DNA from: Bin25 sp026709415
GTDB lineage: Bacteria > Bacteroidota > Bacteroidia > Flavobacteriales > Flavobacteriaceae
Length of the DNA: 64,000 bases
Direction of reading: 5' to 3'
NCBI GenBank assembly: GCA_965200045.1
Contig: OZ241330.1
Location: forward strand, 2,170,001-2,234,000
Of the stretch, positions 1 through 8,361 are shown piece after piece (position 1 is the first letter of the stretch; each line of letters begins with the position of its first letter). The translations under genes and the position numbers were made by a program. Under the pieces are notes generated by a model. That model saw only the letters and a program-made list of their open reading frames with translations, made no database searches and had not been told where the DNA came from.

Positions 1-504
1 CTTTATGGAGGTAAAATATGTGCCGCGCTTTTCCGACAAAGCGCACGTGATTTATTTGATATTTGTTCTTTTTTCAAACATCTTAGTTTCGATGATCAAA
101 TAAAAAAAGGATTTTTCTATGGTTTATTATCCTCAAGTAATCCCGTAACAACTTTTCTAAACCCCAAATATCACAAGGTTACAAAAGAAGATTTAGAAAT
201 ACTAAATGATATGACACCGATTCCATTTAGTGAAATTTTACATAAAAAAACATTAACTAAATTAATAACAGACGTTAATGATAGTCTTACAAAAAAAGAT
301 AAAGAATTTCTAATAAAATTCAATATAGGCGAACCGGATTGGTCAATTAACGATTGGAAAGATTATCCAGCAATTCAGTGGAAATTAAAACACATATTGA
401 AATTGAAAAACAATAAAAAACGATTCAATACAAGAATCAACCATATCCTTTCCGTATTAAAATATCCAATGGAAGACTTTTTGAATCTTAAGAGACACTC
501 TTAA
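1..504 (+). CDS. AbiEii-like nucleotidyltransferase toxin, 3' part (5' end outside window)
   Basis: The reading frame is open from base 1 and ends at 504, so this is the C-terminal part of a gene starting to the left. The first residues (LYGGKICAALFRQSARDLFD) match the GGKxCAAL...RDLFD block of the AbiEii/AbiGii family, which in type IV toxin-antitoxin systems transfers nucleotides onto targets such as tRNA. The AbiEii protein at 60283-61242 carries the same block (GGKFCAALSRKLVRDLFD). The catalytic N-terminal GG...DxD region and any AbiEi antitoxin lie outside the window. Family assignment is fairly sure; whether the gene is intact cannot be judged. Confidence 0.7.
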   Translation, partial: LYGGKICAALFRQSARDLFDICSFFKHLSFDDQIKKGFFYGLLSSSNPVTTFLNPKYHKVTKEDLEILNDMTPIPFSEILHKKTLTKLITDVNDSLTKKDKEFLIKFNIGEPDWSINDWKDYPAIQWKLKHILKLKNNKKRFNTRINHILSVLKYPMEDFLNLKRHS

Positions 505-560
505 AGGTTCCACATATTTTCTACGTTGAGAGGTCTCAATAGCTACAGGTTTAACTAAAA

Positions 561-740
561 TTATTCCATCATCTTTTGATCATTCGATTTCATTTCTTTT
601 GGTGATTGAATCGAAGCGATTAACTGCTGTATCTTACGACTTGGTTTGTGATCAATGATCTTCAAATACCTTCGATATTCTTGCAACATCCAAGTTCTTA
701 AAGATGGCATCGGGATTTGATAAAACCCATCGTCACGAAT
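561..740 (-). other. Conserved C-terminal coding tail behind the amber stop
   Basis: Reading on in the same frame past TAG 741-743 gives a tail containing DGFYQIPMPSLRTWML, which aligns with RKYIIPVPSMRKWLM at the end of the paralogue at 49059-50213. It then runs to TAA at 561-563. No frameshift is needed. The tail is either lost to a recent nonsense mutation or reached by readthrough or suppression; the sequence alone cannot decide. Confidence 0.7.
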
Positions 741-1778
741 CTATAAAATTCCCCTTGCGATGACTTCTTGAAACATTTTTTCAGAGTTTTCAATGATTGG
801 ATTGGTTTTAAAATCTGATTTTACTTTAAATCCCACTATCACATTTTCTTTTTCTTCATTTTCAAAAATGGCATTGAATATGGAGGCTCTTTCTGGTGCT
901 TCCAATTCAACAAAACGGCCATTGTAATAAATATTTTTTTTATCACGCGAATCCTTTAACCCTTCGAATAACAATTCATCCGATAAAAGACCATGATTAT
1001 TTTTTACTTTTTCAGAAGCCACTTGTCCATAAGATGAAATATGATGAGCCCATTGATACGTTTCTTCAGACATTGGATCAATCCAACCATTCAGATTCGG
1101 ATTGTTGGTGTCAACACCAGCTCCTTGAACTAAATAATCTTTGAGAATACTTCTTTCGGCTTCTTTTTCTAATACACTCAGATTGATCACGCAATCACTA
1201 TTAAATCTTGATATTTTGAATTGTTTGAAAATACTTCTTGTATCACTTAATCCAGCGATTAGAAAAACCAATCCATGTTCTAATTCGATGTTATGCAACT
1301 GATTAAATAATTGTGCTGCTTTTTTAATTTCAGGACTATCGGTTTGATGACCAACATTAATCATTTGAGCTTCATCTAAAACCAAGATCCGTGGTTTGTT
1401 GATAGCTCTGATAGTTTTTGAAACCGTTCGTTCCGTCCTATCAAAATGCATAGTCCCTGCCGCTAATTTGACATTAACATTCACTTCTTGTGAGGTTTTT
1501 TCATCAATCAAACAATTGTACAATTCATTCACATTCCATAACGCTTCCAACTCTATTCTAGAAATTGTCCAACCAGTTTCACTTCCTATTTTTTCAAGTT
1601 CTCTTAATAGAGCCGTTTTTCCAACACCAGGAGCCCCTTGTATTAATATCGAATGACCTTTTTTCTTTTCTTTAGATAACTTTAAAATATCTTTTACGAA
1701 ATTGATTTCCTTTGTTCTTCCATGAAAGTAATCTGCCTTACCTCGATCAGAAATGGCTATTATTTTTTCTAGGTCCAT
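741..1778 (-). CDS. AAA ATPase of a three-copy local family, ended by an in-frame amber
   Basis: P-loop ATPase of 345 aa. It opens with a DRGKADYFHGRTKEI block typical of AAA_16-like ATPases, followed by Walker A (GAPGVGKTA, about residues 49-57) and Walker B (ILVLDEAQ). The protein at 49059-50213 is a clear paralogue (DRGKARYFHGRRKEI, GSPGVGKTA, LIVLDEAQ), and a decayed copy lies at about 5043-5590. The frame stops at TAG (741-743), about 60 codons before the paralogue ends, and the missing C-terminus is still encoded in frame beyond the stop. Function is unknown. The family looks like a stand-alone signalling or defence ATPase, but nothing here shows a target. Confidence 0.75.
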   Translation of the reverse strand: MDLEKIIAISDRGKADYFHGRTKEINFVKDILKLSKEKKKGHSILIQGAPGVGKTALLRELEKIGSETGWTISRIELEALWNVNELYNCLIDEKTSQEVNVNVKLAAGTMHFDRTERTVSKTIRAINKPRILVLDEAQMINVGHQTDSPEIKKAAQLFNQLHNIELEHGLVFLIAGLSDTRSIFKQFKISRFNSDCVINLSVLEKEAERSILKDYLVQGAGVDTNNPNLNGWIDPMSEETYQWAHHISSYGQVASEKVKNNHGLLSDELLFEGLKDSRDKKNIYYNGRFVELEAPERASIFNAIFENEEKENVIVGFKVKSDFKTNPIIENSEKMFQEVIARGIL

Positions 1779-2110
1779 ATCAACAAAGTTAAGAGAACTG
1801 TCTTTCTCAAAATGGAACTATTTTGGCTATGCTTTTGCCGCTTTAGTACCTCATTCCCAAATAAGATGCCACCATTCTCTCTATATCAAGATTTAAACGG
1901 ACTCATGATACACAGGTGTGTTGTACAAGGCATACACTGCTTGAGTATCAATTACATTGTAGAGTTGTAACAATATTTATTTATTTGCCTTTCTGATAGA
2001 TTACTTTTGAAAAAGACGTGTTCATTCATTGAAAATAGAGTCCGATATAGATCTGATAAGATTTTCAAAGCCGTTTTTGGTTTATTAAATCATCAAAAAA
2101 AACAAAATCA
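1779..2110. other. Intergenic region between divergent AAA ATPase and MFS genes
   Basis: About 330 bp without a supportable gene. It must hold the promoters of both divergent genes. A TACTTTTG sequence at 2002-2009 fits the Bacteroidota -7 consensus TAnnTTTG, facing the MFS gene, but no TTG lies at the usual 19-21 bp upstream, so the assignment is weak. Confidence 0.3.
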
Positions 2111-3355
2111 ATGCTCAATAGAAACCTATTTACTGTCATTCTAGTATTGTTGATATTTTTTGTCATTTCATTTTTGACAAATATTTTAGGGGCACTTAAT
2201 CCAGCCATTAAAGAAAGTTTTCATCTCGAATATTCTTCTTTAGGGTTCATGACTTTGGCGTTTTTTTCTGCCTATGGGGTCATGTCCATTCCTTCTGGAT
2301 TTTTAGTGGAACGATACAAAGAAAAGAGAGTGATATTAATGGCTTTTATCCTTGCCGGTACGGGAGCTCTTATCTTTTCTTTGAAACCAACATTTTTGAT
2401 TTTTTTAGGTTCTCTGTTTGCTATCGGTACAGGAATGGCTATGTTGCAGGTGGCCATCAATCCATTGCTAAGGGAAGCTGGGGGTGAAGAACATTTTGCT
2501 TTCAATTCGGTATTAGGACAACTGTTTTTTGGAGTTGCAGGCGTTGCAGGCCCCTATTTTTTCAGTTATCTAATGGAAAATATCGATAAAAAAGATGTTG
2601 GCTTTGTGGTCGAAACATTATCCGATCTCAGCAACATCGATATGAAATGGACCTCTCTCTATTGGGTATTTGCTTTCATTTGTATTCTCATGGTTTTAGT
2701 GGTGTTATTTCATAAATTTCCAATCATTGAAAAGAAAGAAGATGAACGAATCGGAACACTCATCCAGTACAAACAACTGTTTAAAAATCCGATCGTTATT
2801 TCTTTTTTTATCGGTATCTTCTGTTACGTTGGTTTCGAACAAGGCGTGTCCTTTTGGATTTCACAATTTTTAAGTCAGTATCACGATGTGGATCCTAATG
2901 CTCAAGGCGCTGAAACGGTAGGAAATTTTTGGGGGCTCTTAACGTTAGGATGTTTTCTCGGTCTATTACTCCTGAAGTTTATTGATAGTAAGAAGGTTTT
3001 GCTCCTTTTTTCATCACTAGCGTTCATAAGTCTTACGTTAGCTTTATTTGGTCCTTTACGCATCGCCCTTTTTGCCTTTCCAGCTGTAGGATTTTTTGCT
3101 TCAGTCATGTGGTCGGTTATTTTTTCACTGGGTTTGAATTCTTTAAAGTTCAATCACGGGGCTATGGCGGGCATTCTCTGTACAGGTATTGTTGGAGGTG
3201 CCGTCGCTCCATTCATTATTGGTGGAATCAGTGATTTCATTGGATTGAAATTTGGCATGTTATTCAACTACCTCTTGCTGGCCTACATTTTTTCAATTGG
3301 CCTATGGGCCAATCCTATAGTGAAAAACAGAGTTATTAAAATCAAGAATAATTAA
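2111..3355 (+). CDS. MFS sugar transporter, FHS/FucP-like
   Basis: 414 aa with about 12 hydrophobic segments and the arrangement of the fucose-galactose-glucose:H+ symporter branch of the major facilitator superfamily. The first helix pair (SFLTNILGALNPAIKESF), the GFLVERYKEKR loop after TM2 and the GTGMAMLQVAINPLLRE segment in TM4 resemble FucP/GluP-type porters of Bacteroidota. It would import a monosaccharide or related sugar with protons across the inner membrane. The sulfatase gene follows 35 bp downstream on the same strand, so the two are probably co-transcribed. The sugar is not determinable; uronate- or deoxyhexose-type substrates would fit the other catabolic genes in the window. 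Confidence 0.8.
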   Translation: MLNRNLFTVILVLLIFFVISFLTNILGALNPAIKESFHLEYSSLGFMTLAFFSAYGVMSIPSGFLVERYKEKRVILMAFILAGTGALIFSLKPTFLIFLGSLFAIGTGMAMLQVAINPLLREAGGEEHFAFNSVLGQLFFGVAGVAGPYFFSYLMENIDKKDVGFVVETLSDLSNIDMKWTSLYWVFAFICILMVLVVLFHKFPIIEKKEDERIGTLIQYKQLFKNPIVISFFIGIFCYVGFEQGVSFWISQFLSQYHDVDPNAQGAETVGNFWGLLTLGCFLGLLLLKFIDSKKVLLLFSSLAFISLTLALFGPLRIALFAFPAVGFFASVMWSVIFSLGLNSLKFNHGAMAGILCTGIVGGAVAPFIIGGISDFIGLKFGMLFNYLLLAYIFSIGLWANPIVKNRVIKIKNN

Positions 3356-3390
3356 ATCAATAAAATCGGAATATCATACCGTAACCTAAC

Positions 3391-4944
3391 ATGAAATTGT
3401 TTATGAAATACCAAACCATCGTATTCTTCTTTAGTTCATTAGCCACTATCTTAATCATTAGTGGATGCCATAATGAGTCCGAAAAAGTGAATCAAATAGA
3501 CCCTCCTAATATTTTGATTTTGATGTCTGATAATCATTCAGCAGATCATTTGGGTTGCTATGGAGATCCTTCTGTCAAAACACCCCATATTGATCGATTG
3601 GCAAGTGAAGGTGTTTTATTTTCGAATGCTTTTTGTGCGGCTCCCTCTTGCTCTCCTGCTAGAGCCGCCATGTTGACAGGGCAAGATATTTGGCGATTGG
3701 GCACGGCTGCCAATCTATGGAGTGGATTTCCTAAAATGGATGTCTATCCACAAATGATGGAAGAAAATGGATACCATGTGGGAATTCAAGGAAAAGGTTG
3801 GGGACCTGGTGATGCTCAACCCGATGGATGGACAGATAATCCAGGTGGAAAACGATATGGTTCATTCGAAGAGTTTTATAATGAAAAAGAAAGTAATCAA
3901 CCTTGGCTATTCTGGTATAGCAGTAGAGACCCACACAGACCGTTTCGAAGTGAAGGATGGAATAAATCTGGTATCGATTTGGAATCTATTGAAGTGCCAC
4001 CATATCTTCCTAACCATATCGATGTCAAAAAAGACATGGCCGATTATTATCATGAAGTGCAGTTGTTTGATCAAGATGTCGCCAATTATTTGGCTTTGTT
4101 AGATGAAATGGGGGAAACCGAAAATACCATGGTCATTGTTTGTAGCGATAATGGATGGCAAATGCCTAGAGGGTTAGCTAACTTGTATGATTTTGGCTCA
4201 AAAATTCCTTTGATTGTTTGGTGGCCTAAACAAATTGAAGGAAATAGAAAAATAGATGATTTTGTGAATTTGAACGATTTGGCCCCTACCTTTTTAGAAC
4301 TAGCCAATATTGAAGCTCCTTCAGAAATGACCGCCAAAAGTTTGAAGGGATTATTATTTGAAAATAAAGAAGGCACCATAGATCCTTCTCGAAATTTTGT
4401 TGTGACTGGTCGAGAGCGACATGCTTATGTTCGGAGTAATGGCTTAGGGTATCCTGCAAGAGCTCTAAGAACAGAGGACTTCTTGTACATCAGAAACTAC
4501 GAACCGGATCGTTGGCCAGCTGGAGATCCTCCTCTATATGGAGATGTTGATTCCCATATGCTACACTACCCTGCCCCCACGAAACTACACCTGCTCGTCC
4601 ATAAAGAAAATCCAAGCGTCGAGCCATTATTTGAGCTCAGCTTTGGCAAAAGGCCCTTTGAAGAGCTGTACGATTTAAAAAAAGATCCCTACCAATTGGT
4701 AAACGTGGCCGGTCTAGATGGATACGCTGAAATAAAAAACAATCTATCCCATCAATTAACCGAATATTTAATAACAACAAATGACCCTCGTGAAATCAAT
4801 CAATCATTTACTTGGGATACCGATACCTATTTCAAAGAGGGGGACAAGCGTCCCAAGCCATCCCAAGAAGCCATCGAATTACTCGATTTAGAGGAAGAAT
4901 ATGACTATACGACGGATAACTCAAACGCAACTAGTGAAAATTAG
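3391..4944 (+). CDS. Family S1 (type I) sulfatase, lipoprotein
   Basis: 517 aa. A lipoprotein signal ends in ISGC at about residues 24-27, so the enzyme is probably anchored in a membrane facing the periplasm or outside. The catalytic motif is APSCSPARAAMLTG: the cysteine of C-x-P-S/A-R is converted to formylglycine in type I sulfatases. Metal-binding and active-site blocks LMSDNHSADHLGCYGD near the N-terminus and VCSDNGWQ in the middle are present, and the SGFW-type FGE at 37044 could mature it. Length and domain order are normal for S1 arylsulfatase/heparan-sulfatase-like enzymes. It probably removes sulfate esters from an algal polysaccharide or its oligosaccharides; the exact substrate is unknown. 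Confidence 0.88.
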   Translation: MKLFMKYQTIVFFFSSLATILIISGCHNESEKVNQIDPPNILILMSDNHSADHLGCYGDPSVKTPHIDRLASEGVLFSNAFCAAPSCSPARAAMLTGQDIWRLGTAANLWSGFPKMDVYPQMMEENGYHVGIQGKGWGPGDAQPDGWTDNPGGKRYGSFEEFYNEKESNQPWLFWYSSRDPHRPFRSEGWNKSGIDLESIEVPPYLPNHIDVKKDMADYYHEVQLFDQDVANYLALLDEMGETENTMVIVCSDNGWQMPRGLANLYDFGSKIPLIVWWPKQIEGNRKIDDFVNLNDLAPTFLELANIEAPSEMTAKSLKGLLFENKEGTIDPSRNFVVTGRERHAYVRSNGLGYPARALRTEDFLYIRNYEPDRWPAGDPPLYGDVDSHMLHYPAPTKLHLLVHKENPSVEPLFELSFGKRPFEELYDLKKDPYQLVNVAGLDGYAEIKNNLSHQLTEYLITTNDPREINQSFTWDTDTYFKEGDKRPKPSQEAIELLDLEEEYDYTTDNSNATSEN

Positions 4945-5042
4945 GCTAGCATCGAAGTTTTAGAGATTGGCAGAATAACTTTGAGATGTTAAGTGCCATG
5001 GCTATTATAAACATAAGAAAATTAGCACTTTGTAGGAATACA

Positions 5043-5590
5043 ACGTGATCCTTTGAAAGGTAAAGTAGAGTGTTATCATGGACGTGAAAAAGAGTTGTCT
5101 GCTTTCAAAGAACTTGTAGCAAAAGCGGAGGAAAAAATCGGGAACTATTTTTTTTAGTTCAAGGTGAGTTCCGGGTGTTAGCAAAACTGCCTTTTTTGAA
5201 TATTGTAAAGGGATGGCTAATGAAAAAAATGGGACATAGCCGAAGAAAATTCTGATATTTTTTGGGGTGTGAAACAAATCCGAATCACCAAGATATTTGC
5301 ACATTTAGAGGTTGAAAAACTATTCAAGTTAGGAGCCGAATTCAAACGAGTAGACAAAACAATAATCGAAAGCGTGAATGTCAGAAAGAAAAGAGGATTG
5401 TTATTGATGGTTAACAAGGTTCAAGATTTAGGAAAATACAATGCATCATTGGAAAATCAACAACCCTTTTATTCTTGTTGATGAGTGGACACTTCAATGA
5501 AACTAAAAGACAAGAAATACATTATTCCTGTTCTTTCCATACGAAGTTGGAGATTCAACAAGTTCGGGGATTCATTTGGGTGATATAATC
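5043..5590 (+). pseudogene. Decayed copy of the local AAA ATPase family
   Basis: Pieces of the same family as 741-1778 and 49059-50213 can be read in several frames. RDPLKGKVECYHGREKEL starts at about 5045, a FLVQG plus KTAFF remnant of Walker A lies near 5150-5205, a degenerate Walker B neighbourhood near 5390-5440, and a C-terminal KDKKYIIPVLSIRSW block near 5506-5550. Stops and frameshifts interrupt it, and the part between Walker B and the C-terminus is deleted. It is a dead third copy of this family within 50 kb. Confidence 0.7.
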
Positions 5591-5924
5591 TCAACTTGTT
5601 CTGTCCCTTAAAATTAGGATAGCCACTTCAGTCATGTCTCGTAGTAAATTTTTTATTAAATGAAACGAAAACTGCAAAAACCGTAGATACAGTTAGGCGT
5701 TTTAATGTTCACCCTATTATAACACCAAATTAAAAAACGAGTTTAATCAATGTGCCAAATGATTATTTCATCTCTCAAATAGTAGAGATTGCAAAGTCGA
5801 TAAGTATAAGAACTGAACATAAAAGAAATAACAAGAGCCGTTCGTAATTTTGAATACCGTAAGGTATTTAAAAAAATAAAATAACTAGCAATGAATATTT
5901 AAACTAAATACTTAAAAACGGCAA
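5591..5924. other. Intergenic region upstream of the RloC/PrrC-like gene
   Basis: About 330 bp with no supportable gene. A TAATTTTG at 5845-5852 matches the TAnnTTTG -7 consensus about 75 bp before the ATG at 5925, but no TTG box is seen at the right distance. Otherwise I see nothing in it. Confidence 0.3.
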
Positions 5925-6365
5925 ATGATTAATAAAATATTAGAATTAAAAGGTTGTGGTATTTTTCAAAACTTTAAATGGGATAAAAAAATCCCGAATT
6001 TTGTTCGTTACAACTTAATCTACGGTTGGAACGGAAGTGGCAAGACCACTCTTTCTAAATTATTTGCGCATATAGAGGAAAATTCAAATTCATTTAAAAA
6101 AGATTATCCTGAAGTGAAATTTAAAATAGAATTAGAAAACGAAGAGATTATTAATCAACATGATTTTTACAAAAAATCTCAAAGTATTAAAGTGTTTAAT
6201 AAAAATTTCGTAAAAGAAAATGTGTTTTTTGATAGGGATGAATCAAAAACAAATCCAATAATTTTTGTAGGGAAAGAAAATGTAGAAATCCAAAAACAAC
6301 TTACCAAGTTGAGAGAAGAGCAGCAATTAAAGGAAAAAGAATTAGGTAAAAAAACTCTGAATTAA
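5925..6365 (+). CDS. RloC/PrrC-like AAA ATPase, N-terminal part (frameshifted)
   Basis: 146 aa carrying the N-terminal half of an AAA_13-type ATPase: Walker A GWNGSGKTT at about residues 34-42, preceded by the usual FKWDKKIPNFVRYNLIYG strand. The frame ends at TAA 6363-6365, but the downstream frame (open from about 6350) continues the coiled coil without loss, so the gene is broken by one -1 shift in the A7 run at 6348-6354. With the shift the product would be about 782 aa, the usual RloC size. Known members (PrrC, RloC) cut tRNA anticodon loops as antiphage effectors and are often linked to restriction-modification genes, as here. The break could be a mutation, a sequencing error in the homopolymer, or slippage. 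Confidence 0.7.
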   Translation: MINKILELKGCGIFQNFKWDKKIPNFVRYNLIYGWNGSGKTTLSKLFAHIEENSNSFKKDYPEVKFKIELENEEIINQHDFYKKSQSIKVFNKNFVKENVFFDRDESKTNPIIFVGKENVEIQKQLTKLREEQQLKEKELGKKTLN

Positions 6366-6478
6366 AACATTCAAAAAAAAAGAAAGATAACTTCTTAGTC
6401 AGTACAGCAAAAAAAGTTAAAACGCGAATTGGAGACTTTAAGGATGATGATATATATTCAAATTATGATAAGAGAAAT

Positions 6479-8272
6479 TTGGAAAAAGAGATAACAACAG
6501 TAAATATTAAAAACCATCAAAATCATACTCAAGAGGATTGCGAGATATTATACAAAACCATCCAAACAAAACAACTTAAGGAATTAGACCTTCATAATAA
6601 AAATGTGCTTAGTATTCCCTTAAAAGGAAATACTATACATGGATTTTACAGTATATCAGAAAAAATTAATGACTTGCTCCAGTATCAGTTATTAACGAAA
6701 CCTATCGAGCATTTAATGAATGATGATGAGTTGAACAAATGGGTCGAGCAAGGCTTTAGGATACACAAAAAAAGAAATAAGAATAAATGCATGTTCTGCA
6801 AAAATGAGTTTTCTGATGATTTTCTTAACTCTCTATCAAAACATTTTAGTAATGAATATGAAAATTTTAAAAATGAGATTAAATCTATTATTTCCAAACT
6901 CAACAGTTTTAAAATTGATTCTAACACCTTGCAAAAGGATGAGTTTTATCCGGACTTACAAAATGAATTTGAAATAAAAGTTAAAGAGTTAAATAAAAGT
7001 TCAGAAAGATTTAATTCTTGGATAAAATCAGCAGTAAATTCTTTAGAACAAAAGCAAGAAAATCCTTTTCAAGTTGTTAACCAGGTTGAATACCCTGAGA
7101 ATTTTGAGGATTTTCACAACGCTTCAATTGAACGTTATAATTGTCATATTGATAAGCATAATAAGCTTTCTCAAAATCATGATATCGAAATTAAAGGTGC
7201 AAAAAAGAAACTTGAACATCATATTATTGCGCAAGAAATTGAAGTTGAGGATTACAAGGACACATTGCTTGATTTAAAAACATTAGAGACCGATGTGGTT
7301 AGAATTAAGGATGAAATAGCCAAAATTGAAAGTAAAATATCAGACCTAGAGAAAAAAAATTCAGATTCATCAAGGGTAGTATCCGATATAAATCGTTTTC
7401 TAGAACAATATTTTGGCCGAAAAGAAATTCATCTTGATTCTAATCCCTTAAATCCAAAAGAAGGATATACCATCAAACGACATAACAAATCCGCAAATAA
7501 CCTAAGTGAAGGTGAGAAAAATGCAATTGCTTTCACATATTTCATTCAAAAAACGAGAGAAAAGGGTTTTAACTACAAAGAAGGAACTGTTGTCATTGAT
7601 GACCCAGTTTCCAGTTTGGATTCTAATTCAATTTATATGTGTTATTCTTTGATTAAAAACAAATTCAAAGATGCAAAACAACTCATATTATTGACTCATA
7701 ACTTTGAGTTTTTTAATCTTATTAGATATTGGTTTGTAAATAAATCCGATAAGAATATCAAAAAAAACCCTTCCAACTTAGGGTCATATGAGATATTCAA
7801 AATTAGGAATGATATTATAGATAAACATCGTAATGCATCTATTTCTCAGATAGACAAAACTCTTAGACAATTTAGTTCTGAATATCATTACCTTTTTTGG
7901 GAACTAAATAGTTTTTTAGAGGAAGCAGATGAAAACTACTCGAGTTATTACACCATTGGGAATATAGCTAGGCGATTTTTAGAAATTTATACACACTTCA
8001 AAATTCCAAATAAGAGGAATCTAAGACAAAAATTAGATCAACTGTGTGTTGATAAAGACCATGAAATTGCAGAGGTAGATATCGAAAGGTTGTACAAACT
8101 AGTTAACAAATCTTCGCATTCTGGTGAAGACTTTTCACAAGTTTTTCTTCATAAAGAAAGACATGAAATAAAACATGCCGTCGAATCCTTAATGAATATT
8201 ATAAAAAAAACAGACAGTACCCATTATGAAAATCTGAATAAATTGTATCTTCATCGAAGTACGTCCTCCTAA
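6479..8272 (+). CDS. RloC/PrrC-like AAA ATPase, C-terminal part
   Basis: 597 aa from the first ATG-like start, but the frame is open back to about 6350 and is the continuation of the gene at 5925. It contains a CMFC zinc-hook-like CxxC (6788-6799) flanked by long coiled coils, an ABC signature LSEGEKNAIAFTYF, Walker B VVIDDPVSSLDSNS and the switch histidine in LLTHNFEFF. A CxxC hook inside the coiled coil separates RloC from PrrC. The C-terminal region (NKSSHSGEDF) would be the effector; anticodon-nuclease catalytic residues could not be assigned by eye. It lies 89 bp before the kinase-like gene of the next operon, so the two may act together. Confidence 0.72.
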   Translation: MEKEITTVNIKNHQNHTQEDCEILYKTIQTKQLKELDLHNKNVLSIPLKGNTIHGFYSISEKINDLLQYQLLTKPIEHLMNDDELNKWVEQGFRIHKKRNKNKCMFCKNEFSDDFLNSLSKHFSNEYENFKNEIKSIISKLNSFKIDSNTLQKDEFYPDLQNEFEIKVKELNKSSERFNSWIKSAVNSLEQKQENPFQVVNQVEYPENFEDFHNASIERYNCHIDKHNKLSQNHDIEIKGAKKKLEHHIIAQEIEVEDYKDTLLDLKTLETDVVRIKDEIAKIESKISDLEKKNSDSSRVVSDINRFLEQYFGRKEIHLDSNPLNPKEGYTIKRHNKSANNLSEGEKNAIAFTYFIQKTREKGFNYKEGTVVIDDPVSSLDSNSIYMCYSLIKNKFKDAKQLILLTHNFEFFNLIRYWFVNKSDKNIKKNPSNLGSYEIFKIRNDIIDKHRNASISQIDKTLRQFSSEYHYLFWELNSFLEEADENYSSYYTIGNIARRFLEIYTHFKIPNKRNLRQKLDQLCVDKDHEIAEVDIERLYKLVNKSSHSGEDFSQVFLHKERHEIKHAVESLMNIIKKTDSTHYENLNKLYLHRSTSS

Positions 8273-8361
8273 ATGGTACCTTCTCCCTTTGTTTGACACA
8301 TAGAGTATATAAAAGTTTCAATGATTGTATTTAAAAGTTTTGTTATTTAAAACATAATAGC

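Noticed and set aside
6348..6354. Classical programmed -1 frameshift signal in the RloC-like gene
   Set aside because: The A7 run is in the wrong register for tandem slippage of two tRNAs (T before the first AAA codon, ACT after the second), so ribosomal programming of the dnaX type is not well supported; simple homopolymer change is more likely.
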